Positions 1-8,589 are shown, counted from the stretch's first letter. The stretch is 49,215 nt of DNA from Clostridiales bacterium (GCA_029098165.1 JAQXNU010000224.1:1-49215), one strand, 5' to 3'. Notes: a model not told the origin generated them from the letters alone. Translations and numbers: made by a program.

Positions 1-495
1 ATCTATAAATCAGAAGAAGCTGTGATCGTAAAGAGATCAGATGGATCAATCTGCGGCGTGCTCTGGAACGAACAGATCAAGCAGGAATTGTACGATGAGG
101 AGAGCTTAAGCTGTAGTTTAAAAACTGATGACAAGTATGCAGATGGGTTAAAAGTAAATATTCAGCTGCCGGTAGATGAGAATAACACAAAGTATTGTGA
201 AGTAATAAAAACCGTAGACCCTGTTGTCTGCAATCCATTAAAGGTGTGGCATGATTTGGGTGAACCTTGTAGTTTATCTCAAAGTCAACTCAAGTTACTA
301 AAAGAAGCTTCTAGGCCTTTGGTGGAGACAAAGACTTTGGTATCAAATCAGAATCAAATAGAGTTGAAATTTTTACTTCGTGAGAATTCAGTTGTATTTT
401 TTGAGTTATCAGAGATGAAGTTCCAAGGGGATCGTGGTTATTATTATGAGCAGATGGGACAGGTACCTTTTCAGGAACGTGCTAATTCCAAGTAA
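1..495 (+). CDS. GH39-like glycoside hydrolase (beta-xylosidase type), C-terminal part
   Basis: The frame is open from the first base of the window, so the 5' part of the gene lies outside. What is visible is about 164 residues of a C-terminal beta-sandwich region. It contains 'GVLWNE', a 'VNIQLPV' strand and the stretch 'VWHDLGEPCSLSQSQLKLL', which I recognise from the C-terminus of family 39 glycosidases (xylan 1,4-beta-xylosidases). The catalytic acid/base and nucleophile would be upstream and cannot be checked. In that family the enzyme releases xylose from xylo-oligosaccharides, usually in the cytoplasm. No signal can be judged. A GTG at base 22 is internal, not the start. A strong terminator follows 160 bp downstream. 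Family assignment is from remembered motifs. Confidence 0.6.
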   Translation: MYKSEEAVIVKRSDGSICGVLWNEQIKQELYDEESLSCSLKTDDKYADGLKVNIQLPVDENNTKYCEVIKTVDPVVCNPLKVWHDLGEPCSLSQSQLKLLKEASRPLVETKTLVSNQNQIELKFLLRENSVVFFELSEMKFQGDRGYYYEQMGQVPFQERANSK

Positions 496-656
496 TATCG
501 ATGTGCCAATTCAAAATAGTATCCGTGTGGATTCTAATAGATTTTATTTGGTATGAATACAATGTTATAAATCGACTTTATTCGACATGCGTAGTATATA
601 TGGGAGACGCATATAGAATATAAATAAGACGATTGTAGAGTGCGTCGTTCGAACAA

Positions 657-697
657 AAGAACGTCAGATTTTGAAGACTAAATCTGGCGTTCTTTTT
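657..697 (+). terminator. Rho-independent terminator after the GH39-like gene
   Basis: Fifteen-base arms (AAGAACGTCAGATTT at 657-671 and AAATCTGGCGTTCTT at 680-694, with one G-U pair) enclose an 8-nt loop and run into a T stretch. It lies in the 444-bp gene-free stretch 496-939, which otherwise holds only the promoter and leader of the next gene. Confidence 0.85.
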
Positions 698-807
698 ATC
701 ATAAACAAAGACTTAACATTCAGTAGTAGTATTGCATATAAGAATTGAGTGTAATCAGTATTGCAATATGCAGACATCTGTAAAAATATAATAGTTCAGG
801 CAGAATC

Positions 808-836
808 TTGTAATTTTACATTAAATTAGATATAAT
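808..836 (+). promoter_or_regulatory. Sigma-A promoter for the zinc-ribbon membrane protein
   Basis: TTGTAA at 808-813 and a perfect TATAAT at 831-836 are 17 bp apart. Transcription would start near 843, giving a leader of about 97 nt. Confidence 0.6.
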
Positions 837-857
837 TAATTAATATGGATAACGCAT

Positions 858-922
858 GAAGCAAAGGATTGCTTGATGACAAAAGAAAACAACGATCAGA
901 TCATAGTAATTTCTATGATCTG
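858..922 (+). promoter_or_regulatory. Two stem-loops in the 5' leader
   Basis: A 6-bp hairpin (AAGCAA/TTGCTT) is followed by a perfect 10-bp hairpin, CAGATCATAG (897-906) with CTATGATCTG (913-922). The second ends just before the GAGGAT ribosome binding site. It could affect translation or mRNA stability; no known riboswitch class was recognised. Confidence 0.4.
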
Positions 923-939
923 TTCAGAAAGAGGATATT

Positions 940-2694
940 ATGTTTTGTACAAATTGTGGAAAAGAAATTGAAAGTGATTCTAGATTTTGCCCATATTGTG
1001 GCGCAAAAAATTTGGAACTAGAAGAAAGTCAAATGACGATTAATTATTGTGCGAATCAAGCAAATAATAGTGTTGAACTGAAGAAACAACAAGAGGTACA
1101 GGCAGTTCAGGAAATGCAAGAAGCACAGCTAAACCAGAATGTGCAACCGATGAATCAGGAAGCACAGCTAAACCAGAATGCGCAACCGATGAATCAGGAA
1201 GTTCAGATGAACCAGAACCCACAGATGAATCAAAATCCACAAGGAATTGAAGGAGTCTATCAGGTTCCAAATAATACTACATATGTAGACAATACACAAG
1301 ACACAGCAATGGCACAGACAAAGAAGAATAATAAGAAGACATTGCTTATCATCGGCGGTATTGTTATTGTTCTTGCAGTAGGTGGTGGTATTGGCGGTTA
1401 TTTTGCATACCAAAATCATGTTAACAAGCAGGCAGATAAAGTAATCACCTTATTTAATGATGGAAGTTATGATGAGTCCATTGAACTTTATGAGAAATAC
1501 TGCTTAAAGAAAGATAAGTTACGTGAGCAAGTAGAAGAAGCATTATGTACAAAGGTCGATGATGCAATGAAAGAATACGAGGCAGAAAATTTATCCTACT
1601 ATGATATTTATAATATCTTAGATGAACTCGAATATTTCGATAATGAGGTATTAGATGATAAGATCAGTGCGGTATCCAAGCTAATTGAAAAACTTGAAGA
1701 TTCTCGAAGAAACTATAAGTATGGAATCAGTGAACTCGAAGATGGTTATTATGAAGAAGCCATTGAATATTTCAAGATGGTCATTCCAGAAGATAAAAAC
1801 TATAAAGATGCACAGGCTGGTATAGAGACTGCAAATGAAAAAATAGCGGAGCAGGAAGCAGAAGAAGAAAGACAACGTCTGCAAGAATTAAAAGAAGATG
1901 CTTTATATGATGCGGAAGATTCTGCTTATTACGGAGAATATGATGAAGCAATTGCGACAATCCAAGAAGCATTAGCTTCACTTCCAAATGATCAGGAATT
2001 ATTGGAAGCTCAGAAAAAATATGAAACAATGAAGACAAAAACAATGAAAGTTGATGCATCTTCCATCTCGTATGATCAGTACGATAAAACATATAAAACA
2101 GAGGATAAGGATATTGCAATTGTTAACTTAAAGTTCCCAAAACTTCCTGAAGATATAAAGAGTTATCGATCAATAAACGAAAGTATACAAATTTTACAGG
2201 ATCAATATATCTCCTATGGAGAAGAGATGGCAAACACTACAAGTAGCGACGCAGAAGATGAAGGATTTATGCCATCTCGATTAGAGCTTGACTGTGAAGT
2301 CGGATATAATGACCATGGAATCCTATCTTATAAATTTACTGGATATGAATACTTTGGTGGTGGTGCTCATGGTAAGGCTTACTACGGAAATTGCACGTTT
2401 GATTTATCTACTGGCTACTCTTTAGACTTAGATGATATTGTTGCAATCAGTGAAGATGAGTTCCATCAGAAAGTCGTAGATGCATTTACGGAATTGGTAA
2501 ATCAGAATGATTCTTCCATCAATCCAGATATCATGAATCTCATTGAAGATACGTATGGATTTGATTTCTCATTCTACCTTGCTAATGATGGAATCCATAT
2601 CTACTATGATCCATATACGATTGTTGATTACGCGTTGGATTTTGTGGATGTTATAATTCCTTATGAAGGAGTCGTTAACTTCTTAGATAAATAG
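940..2694 (+). CDS. Zinc-ribbon membrane protein with DUF3298/RsiV-like C-terminal domain
   Basis: The 584-residue protein starts with a zinc ribbon (CTNCG at residues 3-7, CPYCG at 17-21). A Gln/Asn/Met-rich repeat linker follows (about 48-105), then one membrane helix (about 134-157). The outside part has a Glu-rich helical region that looks TPR-like or coiled-coil (160-370). The C-terminus (about 380-584) carries the 'GGGAHG' turn and Asp-rich strands seen in DUF3298 domains such as that of RsiV. This predicts a cytoplasmic metal-binding head, one membrane crossing and an extracytoplasmic sensor or wall-binding domain. The start is supported by AGAGGAT. The gene has its own promoter and terminator, so it is monocistronic. 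The ligand is unknown; the DUF3298 call is from memory of the fold pattern. Confidence 0.75.
   Translation: MFCTNCGKEIESDSRFCPYCGAKNLELEESQMTINYCANQANNSVELKKQQEVQAVQEMQEAQLNQNVQPMNQEAQLNQNAQPMNQEVQMNQNPQMNQNPQGIEGVYQVPNNTTYVDNTQDTAMAQTKKNNKKTLLIIGGIVIVLAVGGGIGGYFAYQNHVNKQADKVITLFNDGSYDESIELYEKYCLKKDKLREQVEEALCTKVDDAMKEYEAENLSYYDIYNILDELEYFDNEVLDDKISAVSKLIEKLEDSRRNYKYGISELEDGYYEEAIEYFKMVIPEDKNYKDAQAGIETANEKIAEQEAEEERQRLQELKEDALYDAEDSAYYGEYDEAIATIQEALASLPNDQELLEAQKKYETMKTKTMKVDASSISYDQYDKTYKTEDKDIAIVNLKFPKLPEDIKSYRSINESIQILQDQYISYGEEMANTTSSDAEDEGFMPSRLELDCEVGYNDHGILSYKFTGYEYFGGGAHGKAYYGNCTFDLSTGYSLDLDDIVAISEDEFHQKVVDAFTELVNQNDSSINPDIMNLIEDTYGFDFSFYLANDGIHIYYDPYTIVDYALDFVDVIIPYEGVVNFLDK
1120..1244 (+). 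repeat. 39-bp in-frame tandem repeat encoding the Gln-rich linker
   Basis: Units 1120-1158 and 1159-1197 differ at one base and are followed by degenerate partial copies. Each encodes a 13-residue block of the type EAQLNQNxQPMNQ. Copy number probably varies between strains by slippage. Confidence 0.85.
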
Positions 2695-2707
2695 TTCTTG
2701 AGTAAGT

Positions 2708-2780
2708 AAAAGAGCTGTGAAATAATTGAAATTGGAAAGAATGGATTCTTTATCATTTCAGTATTTTTGCAGCTCTTTTT
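2708..2780 (+). terminator. Terminator after the zinc-ribbon protein gene
   Basis: AAAAGAGCTG (2708-2717) pairs perfectly with CAGCTCTTTT (2770-2779), ending in a T run. The long loop contains further complementary stretches. Confidence 0.75.
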
Positions 2781-2842
2781 CTTGTTAAAAACCAATTTAT
2801 ATTGCAACAATAACTAAATCAAATGTTATTGGAGTTGTAGCC

Positions 2843-4186
2843 ATGGAGACTGTTTACCAGATCGTCATATTGCTGATTGCGATTGTTGTGTCTGATCTCG
2901 TTCATAAATAATTCGATAAGATTCCTTTGATCTTTATACAGGTTACTATCGGAATCTTAATTTCCTTTCTACCCTTCTTAAATGAATTTGAGCTAAATCC
3001 AGAGATTTTATGCTTGTTTTAATCAAACCGCTAATCTTTATTGAGAGTCAGAAACTCACCATTGAGGAACTAAAAAAATATGTGAAACCAATTCTATCTT
3101 TGTCATTATCTCTAGCAGTCGTCGGTGTTGCTTTAGTTAGTGTACTCTTTACGGTAATTGTTCCACAGATGCCATTGACTACGGTATTATTACTAGTATA
3201 CGTTTGATATGGGTCTATGTACAGCCAAAGAAGTTTCGGATCACAGGAGAAAGCCTTATGAGTCGAAAAAAGTACAGTTTGGTATATGCATTAAGTGGAG
3301 TACATGGTACGATCTCTTTAGCAATAGCCCTATCTTTGCCTACTACGATGGTAAGTGGGGAATCTTTTTTCTTTCGTCAAGAGATGATCTTTGTTGCTGC
3401 TTTCGATATTCTGATTAGTATTGTGGTCCCTGCGATTGTCTTTCCAAAGCTATTGGAAAAAAAGAAGTGAAGAAGGAAGAAAAGAGTTTTCAAGAAATAC
3501 GTATGGAGATGATTAATTATACGATTCATCAAATGGAATCAGACCAGAAAGATTTATGCGAATTAGGACTTGAGACGGCGGTCGATATTTTAAAGGGACA
3601 GTTAAAATTTATTGAAAGTCATAAAGCATTTCGACCGGATCAAAAAGAAGTGGTTAATTTGATTCATATGACATTTCATCGAGAGAAAATGCTAGTAGAC
3701 CAGCTGATTCGAAATGGAAACGTTTCAAGGTCCGTTGGTACGTTGTATAAATTGCTTGCAAAAAAATCGCATAACTTTGGAATCCAATCGAGTTGGTTAA
3801 CAATACGCATTTTGTATAGAAAACGAAGATTAAAGCATATGGATGAAAAATATCAAGAGAAGAGGGGAAGAATTATGGCAGAATATTATGAAATCCAGGA
3901 GTTCGTAAGCCATAAGGTCATAGCGTTTCTCCTTCAGATTTGTACGATAGAAAATAAGAAAGAAGTCCATATGCTTATTCGTTATTACATGGACAAATTG
4001 AAGAAAAAAGAGATGTTTTTTGAACAAAATCCATCCCAGGCAATGGTGAAACAACAGTTAGCGAGAGCATTTGAAATCGAAACGGTATTTATAGAAGATG
4101 CCTTGGAAAGTGGTATGATCTCTGCTCGTATGGCTCAGGAGTTAAGAGAACAGATATCGTATGATGAACTGATTTACCTTAATTAG
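2843..4186 (+). pseudogene. Degenerate CPA1-family Na+/H+ antiporter (NhaP-like)
   Basis: The reading starts at an ATG with transmembrane residues, hits TAA at 2909 after 22 codons, and continues in frame as antiporter-like sequence ('IPLIFIQ', 'LPFLNEFELNPE'). It shifts frame near 3010 ('LIKPLIFIESQKLT'). Near 3200 it jumps directly to the late 'IWVYVQPKKFR' and 'SGVHGTISLAIALSLP' region. About 200 residues of membrane core, including the ion-binding Asp region, are missing. A further shift at 3467 leads into a 239-codon open frame that matches the cytoplasmic C-terminal tail of such antiporters, with a GTG overlapping the previous TGA. A functional transporter cannot be made. The tail might still be translated, but its GTG has no clear binding site of its own. 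Confidence 0.85.
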
Positions 4187-4196
4187 TAAATATTAC

Positions 4197-4226
4197 TTGT
4201 CTAATTTTTGTTAACTGTGCTATGAT
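4197..4226 (+). promoter_or_regulatory. mscL promoter
   Basis: TTGTCT (4197-4202) and TATGAT (4221-4226) are 18 bp apart, with a TGN extended -10. The mscL start lies 48 bp downstream. Confidence 0.6.
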
Positions 4227-4273
4227 GTTAGATATAAATAATGAGGGGAACTCATGGATAGGAGAAAGCATAA

Positions 4274-4708
4274 ATGAAAAAATTTTTGAATGAATTCAAA
4301 AAATTTGCCTTACGAGGTAATGTCATGGATTTGGCAGTAGGTGTTATCATCGGTGGTGCCTTCCAAGCGATTGTTACTTCGTTGACAGGAGATGTCATAT
4401 CTCCATTAATTGGGCTATTTGCAAAAACCGATTTTACCGATATGGTGTGGTCGATTCGAGGCGTTGACATTAAATATGGCGCATTTATCACAGCGTTACT
4501 CAATTTTATCATTATGGCGTTTGTGATCTTTTTATTCCTGAAGGGAATTAATCGTCTTACCAGCTTACGTAAAGCAGAAGCACCAAAAGCAGAACCTACA
4601 ACGAAGAAATGTCCTTACTGCTGTACCGAAATTGCAATCGCAGCGATTCGTTGTCCAAACTGTACTTCTATCTTAACAGAAGAAGAAACAAAAGAATTGT
4701 TACAATAG
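4274..4708 (+). CDS. mscL: Large-conductance mechanosensitive channel MscL with zinc ribbon
   Basis: The 144-residue protein has the MscL N-terminal amphipathic helix ('FKKFALRGNVMDLAVGV'), a first membrane helix (about 16-45), an extracellular loop and a second helix (about 66-93). MscL opens as a homopentamer under membrane tension to release solutes during osmotic downshock. The C-terminus ends in a CPYC...CPNC zinc ribbon (about 110-128) in place of the usual simple helix; I know this from other clostridial MscL proteins. The start is supported by GATAGGAG upstream. The downstream DeoR-like sequence is in the same frame, separated only by the TAG stop. Confidence 0.95.
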   Translation: MKKFLNEFKKFALRGNVMDLAVGVIIGGAFQAIVTSLTGDVISPLIGLFAKTDFTDMVWSIRGVDIKYGAFITALLNFIIMAFVIFLFLKGINRLTSLRKAEAPKAEPTTKKCPYCCTEIAIAAIRCPNCTSILTEEETKELLQ

Positions 4709-5494
4709 TGGTTACCATTTTCGATTGGTTGTCAAAGAGCAGAAGATATACTTAATACAGATGGAAGTATTACTTGTGCAATGATTCAGGAATTATTTCA
4801 TGTTAGTTATGACTCGGCAAAACGTGATCTTAGAATTCTAGAAGAAAAAGGGTTACTAAAAAGGACTCATGGTGGAGCTTTGCCTATCCGTCAAATCGCG
4901 ACTGGAAGACCTGCTAAAATGACTTGTAAGGATATTCTTTCAGTTAAAGAGAACTACAAAGCCATTGCACTTAAAGCAGTTTCAATGATTGAAAATAATG
5001 ATGTAATCTTTATCACATCTGCAACAGTTGGTTATCTTATGGTTCAAAATTTGCCTAATGATATTAAGATTCGAGTAGTAACTAATTCTATTGTTTTAGC
5101 AGAAGAATTGCGGACTCGTGATAACATTTCTGTTATTATGTTAGGCGGAGAAATGGACAATAAAGGAAATTGCTATGATGCTATTGCCATCGAAACGATT
5201 AAGAGATTAAGATTTGATAAATGTTTTATTACTTCGGCATGTATATCAGCAGAATTTGGTTTGTCGATTCAAAGAACTGGTGCAATAAGTTTCTGGAATG
5301 CACTTATTGATAGTTCAAAGAAAACAATTGGATTATTTCCAACTGAAAAGATAGGCTATGAGTCTATTGTTAGCATTTGTCCTGCAAATAGACTAACATC
5401 ATTGATAACAGATTGGGATGCCTGTGAAGAAGATTTACAAAAGTTTGACGAGCAAGGAATAGAAGTAGTAGTTGTTGACAAAGAGATTTTATAA
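4709..5494 (+). pseudogene. DeoR-family regulator without a usable start (fused behind mscL)
   Basis: From the mscL stop codon onward the same frame reads without interruption into a DeoR-type protein. Helix-turn-helix residues ('ILNTDGSITCAMIQELFHVS', 'AKRDLRILEEKGLL', 'RTHGGAL') are followed by a complete DeoRC sugar-phosphate sensor ('VTNSIVLAEEL', 'LGGEM'). The first ATG (4781) lies inside the helix-turn-helix and no ribosome binding site precedes it. The upstream part of the domain has no ATG, GTG or TTG. The 5' end therefore seems to have been deleted up to the mscL stop. A short product from 4781 would keep the sensor but lose the first DNA-binding helix. The real family target is unknown. 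The 3' end contains the -35 box of the blaI promoter. Confidence 0.7.
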
Positions 5495-5523
5495 GTGTAA
5501 ACTAGGTTTATAACTATAAACCT
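5475..5523 (+). promoter_or_regulatory. blaI-blaR promoter with dyad operator
   Basis: TTGACA (5475-5480) and TAAACT (5498-5503) are 17 bp apart. Directly after the -10 is the perfect dyad AGGTTTATA-AC-TATAAACCT (5504-5523), which covers the expected transcription start. Its core, AGGTTTAT-N4-ATAAACCT, recurs at the metallo-beta-lactamase-fold gene. Autoregulation by BlaI is the natural reading, by analogy to bla/mec systems. The -35 lies within the DeoR-like frame. Confidence 0.75.
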
Positions 5524-5544
5524 TCTTCACGGAAAGGAATCATT

Positions 5545-5964
5545 ATGATACACAAAGAAAAGAAAACGTATTTAAAAGATACAGAGACTGTGGAGCTTAA
5601 CATACCGAATCTAGCCGATGGGGAATATCATTTTGCGGAAATAATCTGGGAGAATGAGCCGATTAATTCTACCGCACTTGTAAAATTGGCTAATGAAAAA
5701 CTCGGTTGGAAGAAGCCAACTGCATACACCGTGTTAAGAAAACTTTGTGAAAAAGGAATTATGAAGAATGAAAATGCAATCGTGACATCTGTGATTCCTA
5801 GGGAGAAGATTCAGCAGAGCGCTACGATTGAGTTTATGAGTCGCAACTTTCATAATTCAGTTCCAGCATTTTTAGCAGCATTTTTAAAACATAAATCGTT
5901 AAAACAAGAGGAAATTAAAGAAATTCAGCAGATGCTTATGGAGGCTGAAAGAGAAGATGATTAA
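5545..5964 (+). CDS. blaI: BlaI/MecI-family transcriptional repressor
   Basis: The 139-residue protein has a winged helix of the Penicillinase_R type: 'AEIIWENEPINSTALVKLAN', then 'GWKKPTAYTVLRKLCEKGI' as recognition helix and wing. A helical C-terminal dimerisation segment follows. Members bind operators as dimers and leave DNA after cleavage triggered by the partner protease. The N-terminus is about 20 residues longer than classical BlaI. The start has GGAAAGGA upstream. The stop overlaps the start of the blaR-like gene by 8 bp, so translation is probably coupled. The dyad overlapping its own promoter suggests self-repression. Confidence 0.85.
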   Translation: MIHKEKKTYLKDTETVELNIPNLADGEYHFAEIIWENEPINSTALVKLANEKLGWKKPTAYTVLRKLCEKGIMKNENAIVTSVIPREKIQQSATIEFMSRNFHNSVPAFLAAFLKHKSLKQEEIKEIQQMLMEAEREDD

Positions 5965-6931
5965 AGTGCCGGAATTTTATGCACTAAAGATGATTGTAAT
6001 GAAACTAATACAGATGAGCTTGATTTCATCATTTATGATTCTGTCAGTGATCATCATACATAAGATAGGAAAAAAGATTCCGAAAAAGAATATGTGTATT
6101 TTGTGGATACTTGTTTTCCTTCGTATGGTCTGTCCATGGAATGTGAAGTCCAACGTCAGTATCTTACCAATTTATACCCAACAAGTAGGCAATATGTTAC
6201 ATAAAACTGAGATTCCACTGCTTCAGACAGGTGTCCACCAACTTGATACAATATATAATAGAGGAATGGTGCAGTATAATGCGATACTGAAAGCTATGTC
6301 ACATTCTACTTATAAGCAGAGAATCTGCATCCGTTTAATTACATATATATGGCTAATTGGTACATTGGCGATTCTTTCATATGAACTATTTAAGTTTGTA
6401 AGTATAAAAGTACGACTGAGCAAAGCCATACAAGAAGAGAAGAAGATTTATCGAAGTGATCTGATTCATGGTGCTTTTCTTATGGGGATTTTTCACCCTA
6501 GAATATACATTTCAAGTGGACTAGAAGAAAAACATCGAAAGTATGTATTATTACATGAACAAGCTCATATGAAACGGAGAGATCATATCCTAAAGTTTCT
6601 TGCTTTCTTGATCACGACTATGCATTGGTTTAATCCACTGGCATGGGTTGCATATCGGATGTTATCCAATGATATTGAGCTCGCAGTCGATGAAAAGATA
6701 TGTTTGCCGTTGGAAAAGTCAAAACGAATTGAATATGCAAATACCTTATTTTCTCTCGCATTAGTTGAGCATCAGCAGTTACCGGTTGCATCTTTTGCTA
6801 GCAATCCGATTAAAGCTAGAATTAAACATGTTTTGTCGCTACAGGAACAGAAAAAATCGTATCTCCTCCTTGTTATCGGATTAGCAATACTAGTAAGTTT
6901 ATGCTTCGGGACATGTAAAGTATTCCCGTGA
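5957..6931 (+). CDS. BlaR1/MecR1-type M56 membrane metallopeptidase lacking a sensor domain
   Basis: The 324-residue protein has N-terminal membrane helices (about 14-35, 45-60, 127-150). The M56 zinc site is HEQAH at 200-204 with the downstream 'NDIELAVDE' glutamate (E241). A last membrane helix near 302-320 ends the protein. Classical BlaR1 and MecR1 carry a penicillin-binding sensor domain after this helix; here the protein stops within a few residues. The protease could still inactivate BlaI, but the signal must be sensed by other parts or a partner. The gene overlaps blaI and is presumably cotranscribed. The protein looks complete rather than truncated: it ends in 'CKVFP' with no sensor-like sequence downstream. 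Confidence 0.85.
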   Translation: MIKVPEFYALKMIVMKLIQMSLISSFMILSVIIIHKIGKKIPKKNMCILWILVFLRMVCPWNVKSNVSILPIYTQQVGNMLHKTEIPLLQTGVHQLDTIYNRGMVQYNAILKAMSHSTYKQRICIRLITYIWLIGTLAILSYELFKFVSIKVRLSKAIQEEKKIYRSDLIHGAFLMGIFHPRIYISSGLEEKHRKYVLLHEQAHMKRRDHILKFLAFLITTMHWFNPLAWVAYRMLSNDIELAVDEKICLPLEKSKRIEYANTLFSLALVEHQQLPVASFASNPIKARIKHVLSLQEQKKSYLLLVIGLAILVSLCFGTCKVFP

Positions 6932-7094
6932 ATATGGAGTATAAAAGAAACGAATATCTGTAAATATAGGAAATTGTAGAGAAGAATGACTATATTCGAA
7001 AGTATTTCTTGAAAATATCTGAATATGAGGTATAAGTATACAGAAATATAATAAATATAGAATTCGGATAGGATAAACAACAAGTATATAGTTA

Positions 7095-7554
7095 TTGATG
7101 AAGTACGTGAGACATAAGAGAATACAAACATTTTTTATAGCAATCATGCTTGTAGTGGTTACAATAGTAATGATTTATAAGCATGTATTTTACCAAGTCA
7201 ACATGATGGCTTCTGACATTTTGTGTCAGAAGCCATCGGTTGCAAACAATAAAATATTTATTATCGCGATTGATGATAAGACATTAAAAGAGTATGGTTC
7301 AGTCAATACATGGGATCGTGAATTGTCTGCTCGATTAGTTGAAATTCTCAATGGTATGGAATTTAAGAAGGAAGAAAGCTATTGAAAACCGGCAGGTAAT
7401 GTTGTTGTAGCAATGAACATCAACTTCAAAGGAATGCCAAAGACAGATGAACAATGGCTTATGTTGAAGATGATACAAGACGATACTACAGTTTAGCTAC
7501 CGAAATCTAATTGAAATATAAAGCATTTTTGGGAGAAGAGAGAAAAAATGGATT
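7095..7554 (+). pseudogene. Broken CHASE2-domain sensor gene
   Basis: An N-terminal membrane helix (about 10-32) leads into CHASE2 residues ('IFIIAIDDKTLKEYG', 'WDRELSARLVEIL'). A TGA at 7383 interrupts the frame. The same frame continues with 'AGNVVVAMNINFK' and 'PKTDEQ', then shifts near 7455 into 'YSLATEI', a stop, and 'LKYKAFLGEE'. The order matches CHASE2 with internal deletions. The downstream output domain (cyclase, kinase or diguanylate cyclase in the family) is absent. Intact members are extracytoplasmic sensors. No function is expected here. Confidence 0.75.
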
Positions 7555-7672
7555 ATGAAACTTCTTAATATTGTTATCTGAAAGGATATGAATTAAGAAG
7601 AATACTATTAAAGAAAGATTAAAGTGTAAATGATTGAGTGATACATAGGATAGGTAGAATTTATAATAAATA

Positions 7673-7726
7673 ATAGGATATCCACAAATAGTTTGAATGT
7701 GAACCATGGGTATCCTATCTTTTTTT
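7673..7726 (+). terminator. Terminator upstream of the metallo-beta-lactamase-fold gene
   Basis: ATAGGATATCC (7673-7683) pairs with GGGTATCCTAT (7708-7718), with one G-U pair, followed by seven Ts. It isolates the next promoter from the decayed CHASE2 region. Bases 7555-7672 hold nothing recognisable. Confidence 0.75.
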
Positions 7727-7747
7727 ACTGCTAAAGTTCATGAACCG

Positions 7748-7799
7748 TTGACAAGAATGATTGCCATATGTAAAATAGGTTTATAGCAATAAACCTATT
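7748..7799 (+). promoter_or_regulatory. Promoter of the MBL-fold gene with BlaI-type dyad operator
   Basis: TTGACA (7748-7753) and TAAAAT (7771-7776) are 17 bp apart. The perfect dyad AATAGGTTTAT-AGCA-ATAAACCTATT (7774-7799) overlaps the end of the -10 and the start site. Its inner arms are identical to those at the blaI promoter with the same 4-bp spacer. This is direct sequence evidence that both promoters share a repressor. Confidence 0.8.
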
Positions 7800-7860
7800 C
7801 TGTTGAGTAAAATGAATCGAGAATATTGCTTTGTAAAATTGATTTCAAAGGAGGATTCTT

Positions 7861-8553
7861 ATGAAGAAAGTAATAAAGTCTATTATAACCGTTCTGTTAA
7901 CTTTTTGTTCCATAATTAGTACAATTTTAATGCATCAGTTGTATCTACAAAAAGCAAACAGTCCTACCTTAACATTGATTGGACATGCTTCTGTCAAACT
8001 GAAGTCCATCGAAGGCAAGGTCATTTATATTGATCCGTATTTTCCGGTTGGAGAATATGATGAACCCGCGGATTTTATTCTGGTAACCCATGAGCATTCA
8101 GATCATAATAATATAAATTTATGTAAAAAAGCAGAAGACTGTTTGGTAATCAGATATTGGGATGCATTGATTCAGGGTGAATATCAAACCTTTGAAAAAG
8201 ATGGAATCAAGATTGAGGCAGTGCCCTCTGGTGGTAATTCACATAGTGTAAAAGAGAGTGTAGGTTTCATTGTAACCGTGGATGGAGTCAGGGTTTACCA
8301 TGCAGGTGATACATCGATGAATGAAGGAAAGTATGAGATTGCTAAGAAAGAAATTGATTATGCAATGTATCCAGTGGATGGGGTTTATAACATGGGACCA
8401 GAAGAAGCAACTCAGGTTGCTGACTTGATAGGAGCAACTTATAATATCCCAATTCATGGTTTTGGAAAGAATTATTATCAGCAATTCAAAGATTTTTCAG
8501 CAAAAGGGAAAATCTTTATGAATCGAGGGGAAACAATTTTACTACATAGATAG
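7861..8553 (+). CDS. Membrane-anchored metallo-beta-lactamase-fold hydrolase (UlaG/UPF0173 type)
   Basis: The 230-residue protein has one N-terminal membrane helix (about 5-25) without a clear cleavage site. The metallo-hydrolase core follows, with HEHSDH at 77-82, a likely H128, HAGD at 147-150 and H199. All metal ligands expected for a di-metal site are visible. The core resembles UPF0173/L-ascorbate-6-phosphate lactonase-like proteins more than class B beta-lactamases, so the substrate is unknown. Placement outside the membrane is inferred from the anchor and the positive N-terminus. A strong AAAGGAGG site precedes the start. The promoter carries the shared BlaI-type dyad, so it should respond to the blaI-blaR pair. 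The rhomboid-like gene follows 36 bp later. Confidence 0.85.
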   Translation: MKKVIKSIITVLLTFCSIISTILMHQLYLQKANSPTLTLIGHASVKLKSIEGKVIYIDPYFPVGEYDEPADFILVTHEHSDHNNINLCKKAEDCLVIRYWDALIQGEYQTFEKDGIKIEAVPSGGNSHSVKESVGFIVTVDGVRVYHAGDTSMNEGKYEIAKKEIDYAMYPVDGVYNMGPEEATQVADLIGATYNIPIHGFGKNYYQQFKDFSAKGKIFMNRGETILLHR

Positions 8554-8589
8554 GATTAGTATCGTATTAGCATATTAAATGAAAGAGAG

